Under the pieces are notes generated by a model. The model worked only from the letters and a program-made list of their open reading frames with translations. It made no database searches and had not been told where the DNA came from. The translations under genes and the position numbers were made by a program. Shown here in pieces: positions 42,369 through 51,345 of a stretch of 53,803 nt of DNA; the first letter of the stretch is position 1, and each line of letters starts with the position of its first letter. Source of the DNA: Faecalicatena contorta (lineage in GTDB: Bacteria > Bacillota > Clostridia > Lachnospirales > Lachnospiraceae); assembly GCF_021531975.1 (NCBI RefSeq), contig NZ_JAFBIY010000010.1, positions 1 through 53,803 on the forward strand. The letters are read 5' to 3'.

Positions 42369-43997
42369 TTACTTGTTTTTTCGAATATTTTCCGGTAATG
42401 ATGGTGACCATGGAAGAAGATCATCTAAAAAAGAACGATCATGCTCATCCATATGTTCTGGCATCACATTTAAGAGATGTTCAAAGTATTCGAATGGTTT
42501 AAGGTTATTCGCTTTGGCAGTTTCTGCTATGCTGTAAATGATTGCCGAAGCATTCGCACCACGGATCGTATCAATGACCTGCCAGTTTTTTCGACCGATT
42601 GTAAATCCTCTGATTGCACGTTCCGAAGCGTTATTGTCCATCGGAACCTCACCGTCTGTCAGGAATACTTTAAGGTATTTTTCCTGGTTTAGGGCATAGT
42701 TGAACGCATCCCGCATTTTTCCCTTTGCTTTGATCTTTGGCTCCTTCTGTTTCAGGTACACAAATAAAGCATCAACCAATGGTTTTACCACAACCTGACG
42801 CTGTTTCAGACGTTCTTCCGAAGAAAGACCTTTCAACTTTCCTTCTTCCCTATAGATTGCCTGGATCTGCTTCATGACAAGATAGCCGACGGTTTCTTTT
42901 TGTGCCTGTTTTGGCACTGTTTCCAGGGCTTCATGGAACCTACGCCGACAATGTACCCAACAGCCCGCTATCTTCAGGTCTTCCCGTTCTTTTTCAAGAC
43001 TATGGTAAACCTGATAGCCATCCGTAACACAGATCCCATTATAATCTTTTAGGAATTCCCTTGGATGGGAAGAATTCCTTGTTTTCTGGTAATCATACAG
43101 GATGATCTGCTCTTTCGGATACATGCAGCCTGAACGATAGACCCACATATAACTCTTTGCTCCCCCAGAACGTCCATCCCGGTTTACAAGACATGGTGTT
43201 TCATCTGCCTGGATCACATGATAATTATACAAAAGTTTATGCATATGGTCATACATTATCCCCAGATATTCTTCACTCAGACGAATCATCCAGTTTGCCA
43301 TGTTCTGTCTGGTGATGGCAAGCCCATAGCGTTCAAACTCTTTTTCCAGCCGGTACAGGGGAACTGCATTTACATACTTTGCATTCATGACTGCCGCACC
43401 GAGGGATGCAGAAACCGGACTCCCATGAAGAAGCCCTTTTGGATGTGGGGCACGTACGATATGTTCATCTGTTTTGCTGGCATAAACACCGATATGATGT
43501 TCATCCACCTCAACTTTAGCAGGAACAAATTTATATCTGCGTGAGATTGCATCGGGAAGCTGCTTCCATCCGTTCTCACCGAACTCATCGATGAGTTCCT
43601 TTTCTGACAGGTAATGGGGGATGATGTTTGTATCAAGCCCCGAAAGGTCCTCATCCCGTTTGCCGGTCCTCTTCCTGCCTCTTTTTTTTGGCAGCTCCAG
43701 GTCTTCCGGCTCTGGAGCATTCGGGTCACATACGGCTTCTGCTTCATTAAAGAAAACGATGTTTCCGTCTACCTCCATAAAGCAGATCTGGCCTGGGGTG
43801 TCCATCTTTTCCGAGGAACGTCCAAACCGGTTCTTTTTTGCCAGAACGAGCTGTTCCATCATCAGCTGCATCTTCTCATTTAAGTCATGGACTTCTTTCG
43901 TTAATGCTTCTGACTGGTCCTGGAGATTTAAGATCATCTGGATAAGCAGAGATTTATCAGCGTTATTCAGTTGTTCCTCTGTAAACTTATGTACCAT
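42369..43997 (-). CDS. IS66 family transposase TnpC
   Basis: A 542-aa DDE transposase. Residues 1-60 contain a leucine-rich coiled coil, followed by an HTH, the central IS66 zinc-finger-like segment (about 75-180), and the catalytic core with IQADETPCLVNRDG (first Asp), ICVTDGYQVYHSL (second Asp) and the late DNNASERAIRGFTIGRKNW (Glu). ATG 43997 follows AAGGAG; the open frame extends 19 codons further upstream without a site. The gene is complete. Confidence 0.93.
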   Translation of the reverse strand: MVHKFTEEQLNNADKSLLIQMILNLQDQSEALTKEVHDLNEKMQLMMEQLVLAKKNRFGRSSEKMDTPGQICFMEVDGNIVFFNEAEAVCDPNAPEPEDLELPKKRGRKRTGKRDEDLSGLDTNIIPHYLSEKELIDEFGENGWKQLPDAISRRYKFVPAKVEVDEHHIGVYASKTDEHIVRAPHPKGLLHGSPVSASLGAAVMNAKYVNAVPLYRLEKEFERYGLAITRQNMANWMIRLSEEYLGIMYDHMHKLLYNYHVIQADETPCLVNRDGRSGGAKSYMWVYRSGCMYPKEQIILYDYQKTRNSSHPREFLKDYNGICVTDGYQVYHSLEKEREDLKIAGCWVHCRRRFHEALETVPKQAQKETVGYLVMKQIQAIYREEGKLKGLSSEERLKQRQVVVKPLVDALFVYLKQKEPKIKAKGKMRDAFNYALNQEKYLKVFLTDGEVPMDNNASERAIRGFTIGRKNWQVIDTIRGANASAIIYSIAETAKANNLKPFEYFEHLLNVMPEHMDEHDRSFLDDLLPWSPSLPENIRKNK

Positions 43998-44054
43998 GCT
44001 AAGACTCCTTTTCTGGAGTCTATTGTAACAGATACAGAAGATATATGCCACCAC

Positions 44055-44283
44055 ACGGCATCGGCCTGTCTGTCAAAATGACGGTGGATAACAGTGCCGG
44101 GGATCCGGATATTCCCGGGTATCCGGCACTGTTATCCACAGACTTTTCCGGTGCAGGCATCATTTTTCACCAACACTTCCTTGGATGGTGCCTGCAGCAG
44201 TGGATAACCGGTATTATCAGGAATCATAGGCCCTTCCAAGCGAAAACAGAGTTTTTTATTTTCTACGAAATGCACAAAAGATA
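44055..44283. other. Long inverted repeat between tnpB and tnpC
   Basis: GTGGATAACAGTGCCGG (44084-44100) and its exact complement (44123-44139) form a 17-bp perfect stem around a 22-base loop. A second repeat, TGCAGGCA/TGCCTGCA, lies to the right. Three TTATCCAC motifs (one plus, two minus) resemble DnaA boxes. It may be an RNA barrier or regulator within the IS transcript. Confidence 0.7.
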
Positions 44284-44646
44284 TCACAGCTCTTTTTGCG
44301 GATCCCGGATTGGATAGATTGGATGTTTCGCAACGATCTCAAAGCCCTTCATCAGCAGCCGGTACTGGTCGGGTGAGATCTCCAGTGCCTCTTCCGGGGA
44401 ACGTGGCCAGCGAAAGGCGCCGATATCAAGACGCTTATACAAAAGAAGGAATCCGTCGCCTTCCCACAAAAGTCCTTTGATTCGGTCATTCCTTTTTCCA
44501 CAGAACAGGAAAAGGGTATCCTTATCATACGGGTCGAGATGAAACTGGAAACGGATGATGTTTGCCAGACCCTCCATTCCGCGGCGGAGATCTGTATAGC
44601 CGGCTGCGATATAGACTTTTTTAAAACCAGTGGCATCATTGAGCAT
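44284..44646 (-). CDS. IS66 accessory protein TnpB (Orf2)
   Basis: A 120-aa protein with the IS66 Orf2 pattern: KVYIAAGYTDLRRGMEGLANII at the start, then DTLFLFCGKRNDRIKGLLWEGDGFLLLYKRL and a WPRSPEEALEIS segment. It is required with TnpA and TnpC for IS66 transposition. It overlaps the end of tnpA by 11 bases, so translation is coupled. Confidence 0.93.
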   Translation of the reverse strand: MLNDATGFKKVYIAAGYTDLRRGMEGLANIIRFQFHLDPYDKDTLFLFCGKRNDRIKGLLWEGDGFLLLYKRLDIGAFRWPRSPEEALEISPDQYRLLMKGFEIVAKHPIYPIRDPQKEL

Positions 44647-45028
44647 GTTTTAGTGCCTCCAGAACAGAGCGGATAAACCCCGGATCCGCAGGATCAAAAA
44701 GCTCAACCCGAAAGGGACCGCAGTGAATGACCGCAGCCGGACCGGAAGCTTTTTTATCATGTGATACATCCGGGTTTGCAGCAGCATCGGAGATATCAAC
44801 AAACGGGATACTCTGACCAGACTGTCCTTCAGAAGGCTGTCCGACGGAAGAAAGGAGAGCTTTTCTGACCTCACTCTGGCGATAATAGTAGTTTGCAGTC
44901 GTAATATCATGCTGGTCACACCATTGTGCGACGGTCATATCAGACGGCCGGTTTTTGCAGTCCTGTATCTGTGCTGCCCATTCCTGGAGCCTGTACTGGC
45001 GTGCAACTAAAGATGTTTTTGTACTCAT
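44636..45028 (-). CDS. IS66 accessory protein TnpA (HTH)
   Basis: A 130-aa protein with an N-terminal helix-turn-helix (residues 5-55: QYRLQEWAAQIQDCKNRPSDMTVAQWCDQHDITTANYYYRQ) that probably binds the IS ends. The C-terminal part has the family's VIHCGPFRVELFDPAD strand pair. ATG 45028 lies 7 bases after GGGAGG; an ATG two codons upstream touches that site. Two large palindromes lie in its promoter region. Confidence 0.88.
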   Translation of the reverse strand: MSTKTSLVARQYRLQEWAAQIQDCKNRPSDMTVAQWCDQHDITTANYYYRQSEVRKALLSSVGQPSEGQSGQSIPFVDISDAAANPDVSHDKKASGPAAVIHCGPFRVELFDPADPGFIRSVLEALKHAQ

Positions 45029-45046
45029 AGTCATCCTCCCTTGAGA

Positions 45047-45099
45047 TGTCAAAAAAGTTAAGACTTAACTTTTTTGACAGAGTAAAAGTCTTTACTCTG
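45047..45099. promoter_or_regulatory. Two consecutive palindromes upstream of tnpA
   Basis: First, TGTCAAAAAAGTTAAG and its exact complement flank a single A (45047-45079). Then CAGAGTAAA and TTTACTCTG enclose AGTC (45078-45099). Both have A/T runs and could act as terminators against outside transcription or as transposase-binding sites. Confidence 0.65.
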
Positions 45100-45354
45100 A
45101 TTATCTCAAAGATCAGGAAATTTCCAAGGTACACACTATGGAGCGTTTACGGAAAATATAATATCTCTTATCGAAATGAAAATATGTTTTAGAACCAATA
45201 TGTGGATTTACAGATGATATAAAAGTTGTAAAATCCGCATATTGTTTTTTTGATAAACAAGAGAAATGAGTATTTGCATTTTTCCATGTAGAGAAAAGAC
45301 ATTCAATTTTACTTTTTTTAATTTTGGGTAGGGAACCAAAATTGGCAATTTTGC

Positions 45355-45735
45355 GGAAGTGTATACACACTTCCTGTCCTTGCTATTTTTTAATCACATA
45401 GTGATTTCACAGGGATATAGGGCTGTTTAGCCTATGTTCTCTCCCTGTGTTGTGACCGAAGAAATTCGGGGAACTAAGTGTATATTTATGCTGAATGTGA
45501 GGAACTGGGGAGCACAATCCTCAGCAAGATTCCGACATCCGGAAAATACCATATTGCTAAAATAGCGATATGGTATTACCGGGGTGGATCTTGCTCTAGT
45601 GTGTATAGGGTTCTCAGCATAAATAAAAAAATGGGTTTGGGGAATCCCCAGCAAGATGAAAACCTGATGAGAGAACATTTGCCTGAAAGACAATATTGTT
45701 AAACACGGGTGGATCTTGCTCTTAGAAAAAGAACC
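45355..45735 (+). ncRNA. Candidate large structured RNA with two tandem units
   Basis: No open frame with a ribosome site was found here, but stems are packed closely: GGAAGTGT/ACACTTCC; CACAGGGA/TCCCTGTG enclosing ATAGG/CCTAT; CCGAA-GAAA-TTCGG with a GNRA loop (which fixes the strand); and TATTTATGCTGA (45483-45494) with TCAGCATAAATA (45614-45625). Two units follow each other. Each has a GGGG-type hairpin, AATCCYCAGCAAGAT, a variable middle, and GGGTGGATCTTGCTCT; AGCAAGAT pairs with ATCTTGCT. The shared blocks are spaced 125-127 nt. The limits and the claim of transcription are inferred. Confidence 0.5.
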
Positions 45736-45818
45736 TCTCACTTATATGGGAGAAGAGAGCCCCTTATACAACATGGAAATGAAAAAACCTCACTATGGTA
45801 GAAATATGATTTTGTTGA

Positions 45819-45824
45819 TATAAT
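45819..45824 (+). promoter_or_regulatory. -10 element before the 151-aa gene
   Basis: A consensus TATAAT lies 29 bases before the ATG at 45853. No good -35 is visible. It suggests the gene is transcribed separately from the structured region upstream. Confidence 0.4.
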
Positions 45825-45852
45825 CACTATATAGTTCGGAGGGATCGAGCAA

Positions 45853-46308
45853 ATGGGATTGTTTAAGAATAAAGGAAGAGCTGACATAGAAGCATGGGCA
45901 AAAGCCTTGATTCAGGGATATAAAAAAGGAATGCCAGTAGACAGATCTGTTTTGGAAAAGGAAACGGATCAGAGTTTCAGAAATGATTGTAGGATTATCA
46001 AAGAGAGTATTCAGATTGTTATGCGTTCGTCTGATTATGATATACGTGAAAAAAGGAAGAAATTGATCGAAGAAAGATATCAGCACTTGAAAATTCTACT
46101 TCCGTTTGCAGATTCTGAACAATTGAAATTATATGATGATGTAATGGATCAGATTAATTGTCTGAATCAGCATATTGAAAACAGAAATGAAACACAGAAA
46201 GAAAATATCCGACAGAGAAGAAGGCAAAAGCAAGATGCATTCTGGGAAGTTACCGGTTCTTCTTATATGCTGGATGAGTTCAGTGACTTAAAGAAAAAGG
46301 ACAACTGA
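45853..46308 (+). CDS. Hypothetical protein, 151 aa
   Basis: Not recognised. The sequence is almost entirely helical, highly charged, ending in a Lys/Arg/Gln-rich coiled segment (ENRNETQKENIRQRRRQKQ) and a Lys tail. There is no signal peptide or membrane segment. CGGAGGGAT before ATG 45853 is a strong site. It lies after the structured region and before an arginase-like gene. A type III toxin was considered because of the tandem RNA upstream, but it does not look like a ToxN-type endoribonuclease. Confidence 0.6.
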   Translation: MGLFKNKGRADIEAWAKALIQGYKKGMPVDRSVLEKETDQSFRNDCRIIKESIQIVMRSSDYDIREKRKKLIEERYQHLKILLPFADSEQLKLYDDVMDQINCLNQHIENRNETQKENIRQRRRQKQDAFWEVTGSSYMLDEFSDLKKKDN

Positions 46309-46397
46309 TATGACGTGGCGGAACAAGAAATAAATATTAACACTTCCCACAGCTCTAAGGTGAGGAGTGTATTTGGGGTATAGAAGAGGAGGATTTA

Positions 46398-47162
46398 ATG
46401 AAGAATAATGAAGTAGTGTTTCTGGATTTTTCTCATATATACAGTGAAGGAACGAAGGAGTGGGTTCAGGAAGCAAAAAGACTGGACTTAAGTGATATTA
46501 ACGGGACTACTATGTACTGTACCAGGGAGGCCGAAGAAGAGATCAGGCGTCGTCTTGAGGAAACTGGTCCGGAAGGGATCCATTTCCTGGATAACGGGAA
46601 TTATCATTATGTTACGAAGTTTTTTGTGGAAAAGATAAAACAACCATTTTCATTAGTCCTATTTGATCATCATTCCGATATGCAGCAGCCCATGATCCAT
46701 GACCTGACCAGTTGTGGAAGCTGGGCTGGGGAGCTATTGCAGAAAAATCAATTTTTAAAGCAGCTGATCCTCATTGGTCCGTCGCGCCAAAGCCTGAAGA
46801 AAATTCCGAAGGAACGGATGGAAAAGCTTGTCTGTATAAGCATGCAGGAAATTGAGGCGGAAGATATGGAGGAAGAAATCCAAAAGATTCGACAGGATCT
46901 TCCGGTTTATATTTCCATTGACAAGGATGTATTGGACCGCTATAGTGCCCGTACAAACTGGAGTCAGGGAACGATGTCCGTTGCAACACTAGAGAGAATG
47001 TTGAAAGAAGTCTTTCTTTGCCAACAGGTGATTGGAGTGGATATCTGTGGGGAGTGTGACCTTTCCGAACCATTTGGGGAACTGGTGGAGGATGAGCGGA
47101 TCAATCGGACGACCAACCGGTTACTGTATGAATTTTTGCAGGCACAGTTTTCAAAACAGTAG
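46398..47162 (+). CDS. Arginase/ureohydrolase-fold protein
   Basis: A 254-aa protein with the manganese-site motifs of the arginase superfamily in diverged form: GNYHYVT (family GGxH), LVLFDHHSDMQ (family DAHxD) and YISIDKDVLDRYSARTNWSQG (family SxDxDxxDP). All expected Asp and His ligands seem present, but the DP is replaced, so the substrate is probably not arginine. GAGGAGG precedes ATG 46398. It stands alone. Agmatine, formiminoglutamate or guanidine-like substrates are possible; none can be chosen from sequence. Confidence 0.75.
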   Translation: MKNNEVVFLDFSHIYSEGTKEWVQEAKRLDLSDINGTTMYCTREAEEEIRRRLEETGPEGIHFLDNGNYHYVTKFFVEKIKQPFSLVLFDHHSDMQQPMIHDLTSCGSWAGELLQKNQFLKQLILIGPSRQSLKKIPKERMEKLVCISMQEIEAEDMEEEIQKIRQDLPVYISIDKDVLDRYSARTNWSQGTMSVATLERMLKEVFLCQQVIGVDICGECDLSEPFGELVEDERINRTTNRLLYEFLQAQFSKQ

Positions 47163-47283
47163 TTAATTCCTATTCTTATGCTTGTAGCCTGAAAAATAAT
47201 AAGCTGCAAGCAATTTAGCCTGCAGCCGTATCTATCTTAAGAGGTGCCATTTTCCTCGTTGGCATTTATTTTTTTATTATTTT

Positions 47284-47817
47284 TTACAACCATAAACGGT
47301 CGGAAAAGCATCCACGCAAAACAGAAACGATACCTTGAAGAATCAAAAACAGTCCGATCATCCAAGCCATAGCTGCAATATTTGCAAAAGGATGTGTAAA
47401 GGATATAAAACCGATTACAGTAAGAAGGATTCCAAACACTGTAAACCAGCCCCAGCCTTTTACTCCCAGATTTTGTAAATCAAAAGAGTTTACCAGTTTG
47501 GTTATACCGGAGAAAATCAGCCACATTCCAAAAATAAAGGAAATCGTGATGGTGGTAAACCATCCGTTGTCCAGAACGAATAGTGACATCAGCACAGTTA
47601 AAATTCCATCCGCGAGGAACCATCCGGAGCCAGCAATATAATCATGCCCCATTGCGAAAATTACAATATCTACAATTCCGGAAAACATCATGGCTACTCC
47701 AAAAATAAAGGGAAGGCCATAGAGAACTTCACCGGGATTTCGCATACATCCGATCCCTGCTATGATTAAAAAAATTCCTGCTATAATCCATAATACTCTT
47801 GACGTCGTTCTGCTCAT
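47284..47817 (-). CDS. HdeD family (DUF308) membrane protein
   Basis: A 177-aa protein with six hydrophobic segments in three pairs, each with the family's small-residue pattern (GIFLIIAGIGCMRNPGEVLYGLPFIFGVAMMFSGIV and repeats). HdeD proteins are linked to acid resistance in enteric bacteria; in Firmicutes the role is unknown. AAGAAGG precedes the ATG. It lies next to hsp20 on the same strand with a 74-base gap, so it may share the CIRCE-controlled stress transcript. Confidence 0.82.
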   Translation of the reverse strand: MSRTTSRVLWIIAGIFLIIAGIGCMRNPGEVLYGLPFIFGVAMMFSGIVDIVIFAMGHDYIAGSGWFLADGILTVLMSLFVLDNGWFTTITISFIFGMWLIFSGITKLVNSFDLQNLGVKGWGWFTVFGILLTVIGFISFTHPFANIAAMAWMIGLFLILQGIVSVLRGCFSDRLWL

Positions 47818-47891
47818 ATTAAAAACCTTCTTTCGGAATATAATTGGTTTTTAGAAACAGGCAGGGCCATTTACGCCCTGCCTGCCTGAGA

Positions 47892-48332
47892 TTATCCTTC
47901 AATGGCAATGTAGTGAGAATTTTCCTCTACTGTATTTTGCTCTTTTGGAACGGTAAAGGAAAGAATACCATTTTCGAATTTCGGATGGATATCTTCTTTC
48001 TGAACTTTATCACCTACATAAAAACTACGGCTTACATTTCCGGCATAACGCTCACGACGGATATATTTTCCATCTTTATCTTTTTCATCTTTATCCAGAC
48101 CTTTTGCTGCACTTACGGTTATATAACCGTTTTCAAGCTGGATCCGGATCTCATCTTTCTTAAATCCAGGAAGATCGATATCAACTTCATAAGTGTTGTC
48201 TTTTTCTTTCACATCGGTCTTCATGATATGGGGAGCATGTTTTCCATACAATTTTTTATCGATGTCCGGAAAATCAAAATCATCCATAAAATCATCAAAT
48301 AATCTTTCTCCAAAAATACTAGGCATTAACAT
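47892..48332 (-). CDS. Hsp20/alpha-crystallin small heat-shock protein
   Basis: An ATP-independent chaperone that holds unfolding proteins. The alpha-crystallin domain (about 35-135) has TYEVDIDLPGFKKDEIRIQLENGYITVSAAK and the late FENGILSFTVPK. A short N-terminal arm (MLMPSIFGERLFDDFMDDF) and the C-terminal extension complete the 146 aa. GGAGATATG precedes the start at 48332. A perfect CIRCE operator about 130 bases upstream shows HrcA control together with groESL. Confidence 0.94.
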   Translation of the reverse strand: MLMPSIFGERLFDDFMDDFDFPDIDKKLYGKHAPHIMKTDVKEKDNTYEVDIDLPGFKKDEIRIQLENGYITVSAAKGLDKDEKDKDGKYIRRERYAGNVSRSFYVGDKVQKEDIHPKFENGILSFTVPKEQNTVEENSHYIAIEG

Positions 48333-48461
48333 AAGTCATATCTCCTTTCATGACATAAACTAAAGTTTGCACCATCGGAGAAACCCGAAGTGTTGAGTTT
48401 TGAATATCAGGGAGAAAAATCTTTTTCCTTCCTTTGTTCTATGTGTAATATAACACCTATA

Positions 48462-48488
48462 TTAGCACTCGTCAATAGTGAGTGCTAA
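48462..48488. promoter_or_regulatory. CIRCE operator (perfect), hsp20 promoter
   Basis: TTAGCACTC-N9-GAGTGCTAA matches the HrcA-bound CIRCE consensus exactly. On the minus strand it overlaps the -35 (TTGACG) of a promoter whose -10 (TATATT) is 17 bases further on, directing the leftward hsp20 gene. Confidence 0.95.
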
Positions 48489-48607
48489 AAAATGTGTGGA
48501 GATTTTGTGAACTTCCAAAAATAAAATACTTACTGATTTCAGATTCTGAGGAATAGACTCCGGATATCAATTATTATTTTAAGGAGAAACAAAAAAGTCG
48601 TTTAAAA

Positions 48608-48643
48608 TTAAATGATGACGAATCATTAAACTTGTGATAGAAT
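48608..48643 (+). promoter_or_regulatory. MarR promoter with candidate operator
   Basis: TTAAATGAT and ATCATTAAA are inverted arms (one mismatch) around GACGA (48608-48630). A -10 TAGAAT follows at 48638-48643. The dyad covers the -35 region, suiting autorepression by the MarR product. Confidence 0.5.
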
Positions 48644-48671
48644 GACAAAAACATTGAAAGAAGCTGAAATA

Positions 48672-49103
48672 ATGGATACACAAATTGATATCATATTGCA
48701 GGGAGGACAGTTTAAAAAACTGTTAGAGGAACAGAGCACTGAATTACGGGAAAAATATAATATGAAAAGAGCAGAACTGGAGATATTATATTTCCTCTCA
48801 AAATGCGGAACACATAATACCGCTACGGATATCTACCATCAGTTAATGATGAATCGTGGACATATCTCACAGGCAGTTGATAGTCTCTGCAGGAAAAATT
48901 ATCTTATTGCGATACCGGATAAGAATGACCGAAGATATATTCATTATGAAATATCTGATTTTGCGAAGGAACTGGTTACAGAAATGACGAATAGAAGGGA
49001 AGCAATGAACAGTATGATTTTAAAAGGGGTGTCGGAAGAAGAATTAAAGGTTTTTCGGAAAGTATCGGAAAAAATCAGGAATAATATAAATGAATTAATA
49101 TAG
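48672..49103 (+). CDS. MarR family transcriptional regulator
   Basis: A 143-aa winged-helix dimer. The DNA-binding part (about 40-105) has AELEILYFLSKCGTHNTATDIYHQLMMNRGHISQAVDSLCRKNYL and the wing IPDKNDRRYIHYEIS. Long N- and C-terminal helices form the dimer. ATG 48672 is preferred, since the ATG at 48642 falls inside the predicted -10 element; GAAAGAAG lies 8 bases upstream. Flanked by hsp20 and groESL, it may sense stress compounds; the ligand is unknown. Confidence 0.85.
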   Translation: MDTQIDIILQGGQFKKLLEEQSTELREKYNMKRAELEILYFLSKCGTHNTATDIYHQLMMNRGHISQAVDSLCRKNYLIAIPDKNDRRYIHYEISDFAKELVTEMTNRREAMNSMILKGVSEEELKVFRKVSEKIRNNINELI

Positions 49104-49110
49104 CTGATCA

Positions 49111-49154
49111 AAAGATGCAAAGTATGGATTAAAGTGCTTCGCATCTTTTTTTAT
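49111..49154 (+). terminator. Terminator after the MarR gene
   Basis: AAGATGC pairs with GCATCTT over a 22-base loop, followed by a run of T. It lies just before the groESL promoter. Confidence 0.75.
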
Positions 49155-49169
49155 TATTTCGAAAACCTA

Positions 49170-49197
49170 TTGACAAGAAAAATACAGGTGATATAAT
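49170..49197 (+). promoter_or_regulatory. groESL sigma-A promoter
   Basis: Consensus TTGACA (49170-49175) and TATAAT (49192-49197) are 16 bases apart. Transcription should start near 49204, leaving a leader of about 110 nt with a stem-loop and a CIRCE element. Confidence 0.85.
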
Positions 49198-49227
49198 ACT
49201 TTAAAATTAAAAAGTTTAAAAACAAAA

Positions 49228-49263
49228 TGCGTTTCGAAAGAAACATTTTTTTTGCGAAACGCA
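49228..49263 (+). promoter_or_regulatory. 5' leader stem-loop of groESL
   Basis: TGCGTTTCG and CGAAACGCA form a perfect 9-bp stem around an 18-base A/T-rich loop in the leader, directly before the CIRCE element. It may stabilise the mRNA or respond to temperature. Confidence 0.6.
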
Positions 49264-49290
49264 ATGGCACTCAATTAAAGAGAGTGCTAA
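49264..49290. promoter_or_regulatory. CIRCE operator (diverged), groESL
   Basis: ATGGCACTC-N9-GAGTGCTAA differs from the CIRCE consensus at two positions in the left arm. It lies about 60 bases downstream of the predicted transcription start, a usual place for HrcA control. Confidence 0.85.
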
Positions 49291-49313
49291 CAAAAGAAAG
49301 GCGGGTTGTTCAC

Positions 49314-49601
49314 ATGAGATTAAAACCATTGGGTGACAAAGTAGTTCTTCAGTATCAGGATGTTGAAGAAAAGACAGAATCAGGACTCATTCTGCCAGAC
49401 AGCGCAAAAGAAAAATCACAGGAAGCTGTAGTAATCGCAGTTGGTCCGGGAAAATGTAAAGACGGACAGAAAGTTCCCATGCAGGTAAAAGAAGGAGATA
49501 AAGTCATTCTTTCCGAATATGGCGGAACAGAAGTAAAAATTGGCGACGAAGAATATAAAATTGTAAGTCAGGACGATATTCTGGCAATTGTAGAGAAATA
49601 G
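49314..49601 (+). CDS. groES: Co-chaperonin GroES
   Basis: The lid of the GroEL folding chamber, 95 aa. Present are the N-terminal MRLKPLGDKVVLQ, the mobile loop EEKTESGLILPDSAKEK, and the C-terminal DILAIVEK. ATG 49314 is the family start; the open frame upstream runs through the leader. groEL follows after 25 bases. Transcription is from a sigma-A promoter with a CIRCE element. Confidence 0.96.
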   Translation: MRLKPLGDKVVLQYQDVEEKTESGLILPDSAKEKSQEAVVIAVGPGKCKDGQKVPMQVKEGDKVILSEYGGTEVKIGDEEYKIVSQDDILAIVEK

Positions 49602-49611
49602 AAAGTGTTGA

Positions 49612-51240
<1,629 letters not shown>

Positions 51241-51272
51241 AGAGAACAGGTAAAATCAAATCATTGGCGAGC

Positions 51273-51313
51273 AACAAAAAGGGGAGATGGCTGGTACATC
51301 TCCTCTTTTTGTT
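51273..51313 (+). terminator. Terminator after groEL
   Basis: AACAAAAAGGGGAGATG pairs with CATCTCCTCTTTTTGTT (one G-T pair) over a 7-base loop, with a T run in the 3' arm. Confidence 0.9.
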
Positions 51314-51345
51314 CGCTTCTATTTTTATGTGAAATGAGGTCCATT

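Larger units (their letters stand above)
30297..45132. mobile_element. Accessory region interrupting the tad locus (limits uncertain)
   Basis: The left limit is the break in cpaF near 30297. Inside lie a large serine recombinase with its operon, two XRE regulators, a restriction-modification enzyme, a DUF262/DUF1524 protein and an IS66 element. Base use is more AT-rich than in neighbouring genes, with many ATA, AAA and TTT codons. The missing cpaF 3' end is not seen to the right, so either the region is a composite or a deletion removed the other junction. The right limit is a guess. Confidence 0.45.
42324..45132 (-). mobile_element. IS66 family insertion sequence
   Basis: The three canonical IS66 genes lie in order on the minus strand: tnpA (HTH), tnpB and tnpC transposase. 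Candidate ends are GTACCTTG at 42324-42331 and its inverted copy CAAGGTAC at 45125-45132. Only these eight to nine bases match well, and no 8-bp target duplication is visible at these points, so the exact limits are uncertain. All three reading frames are open and the transposase active-site region appears intact. Confidence 0.8.

Noticed and set aside
42324-45132. 8-bp target duplication for IS66
   Set aside because: Bases next to the candidate ends do not match each other.
45113-45370. Leftward 85-aa open frame beside IS66
   Set aside because: No ribosome site and no family; it crosses the IS end and the start of the structured region.
45582-45722. CRISPR array from the GGGTGGATCTTGCTCT repeats
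   Set aside because: Only two copies 125 bases apart, with internal structure and no cas genes; it fits a tandem RNA better.
30297-45800. Matching attachment-site repeats bounding the accessory region
   Set aside because: No copy of the cpaF break sequence was found at the right side by eye.
45355-45852. Type III toxin-antitoxin with the 151-aa gene as toxin
   Set aside because: Two 126-nt units are far longer than known antitoxin repeats, and the protein does not resemble ToxN-type enzymes; left only as a search target.
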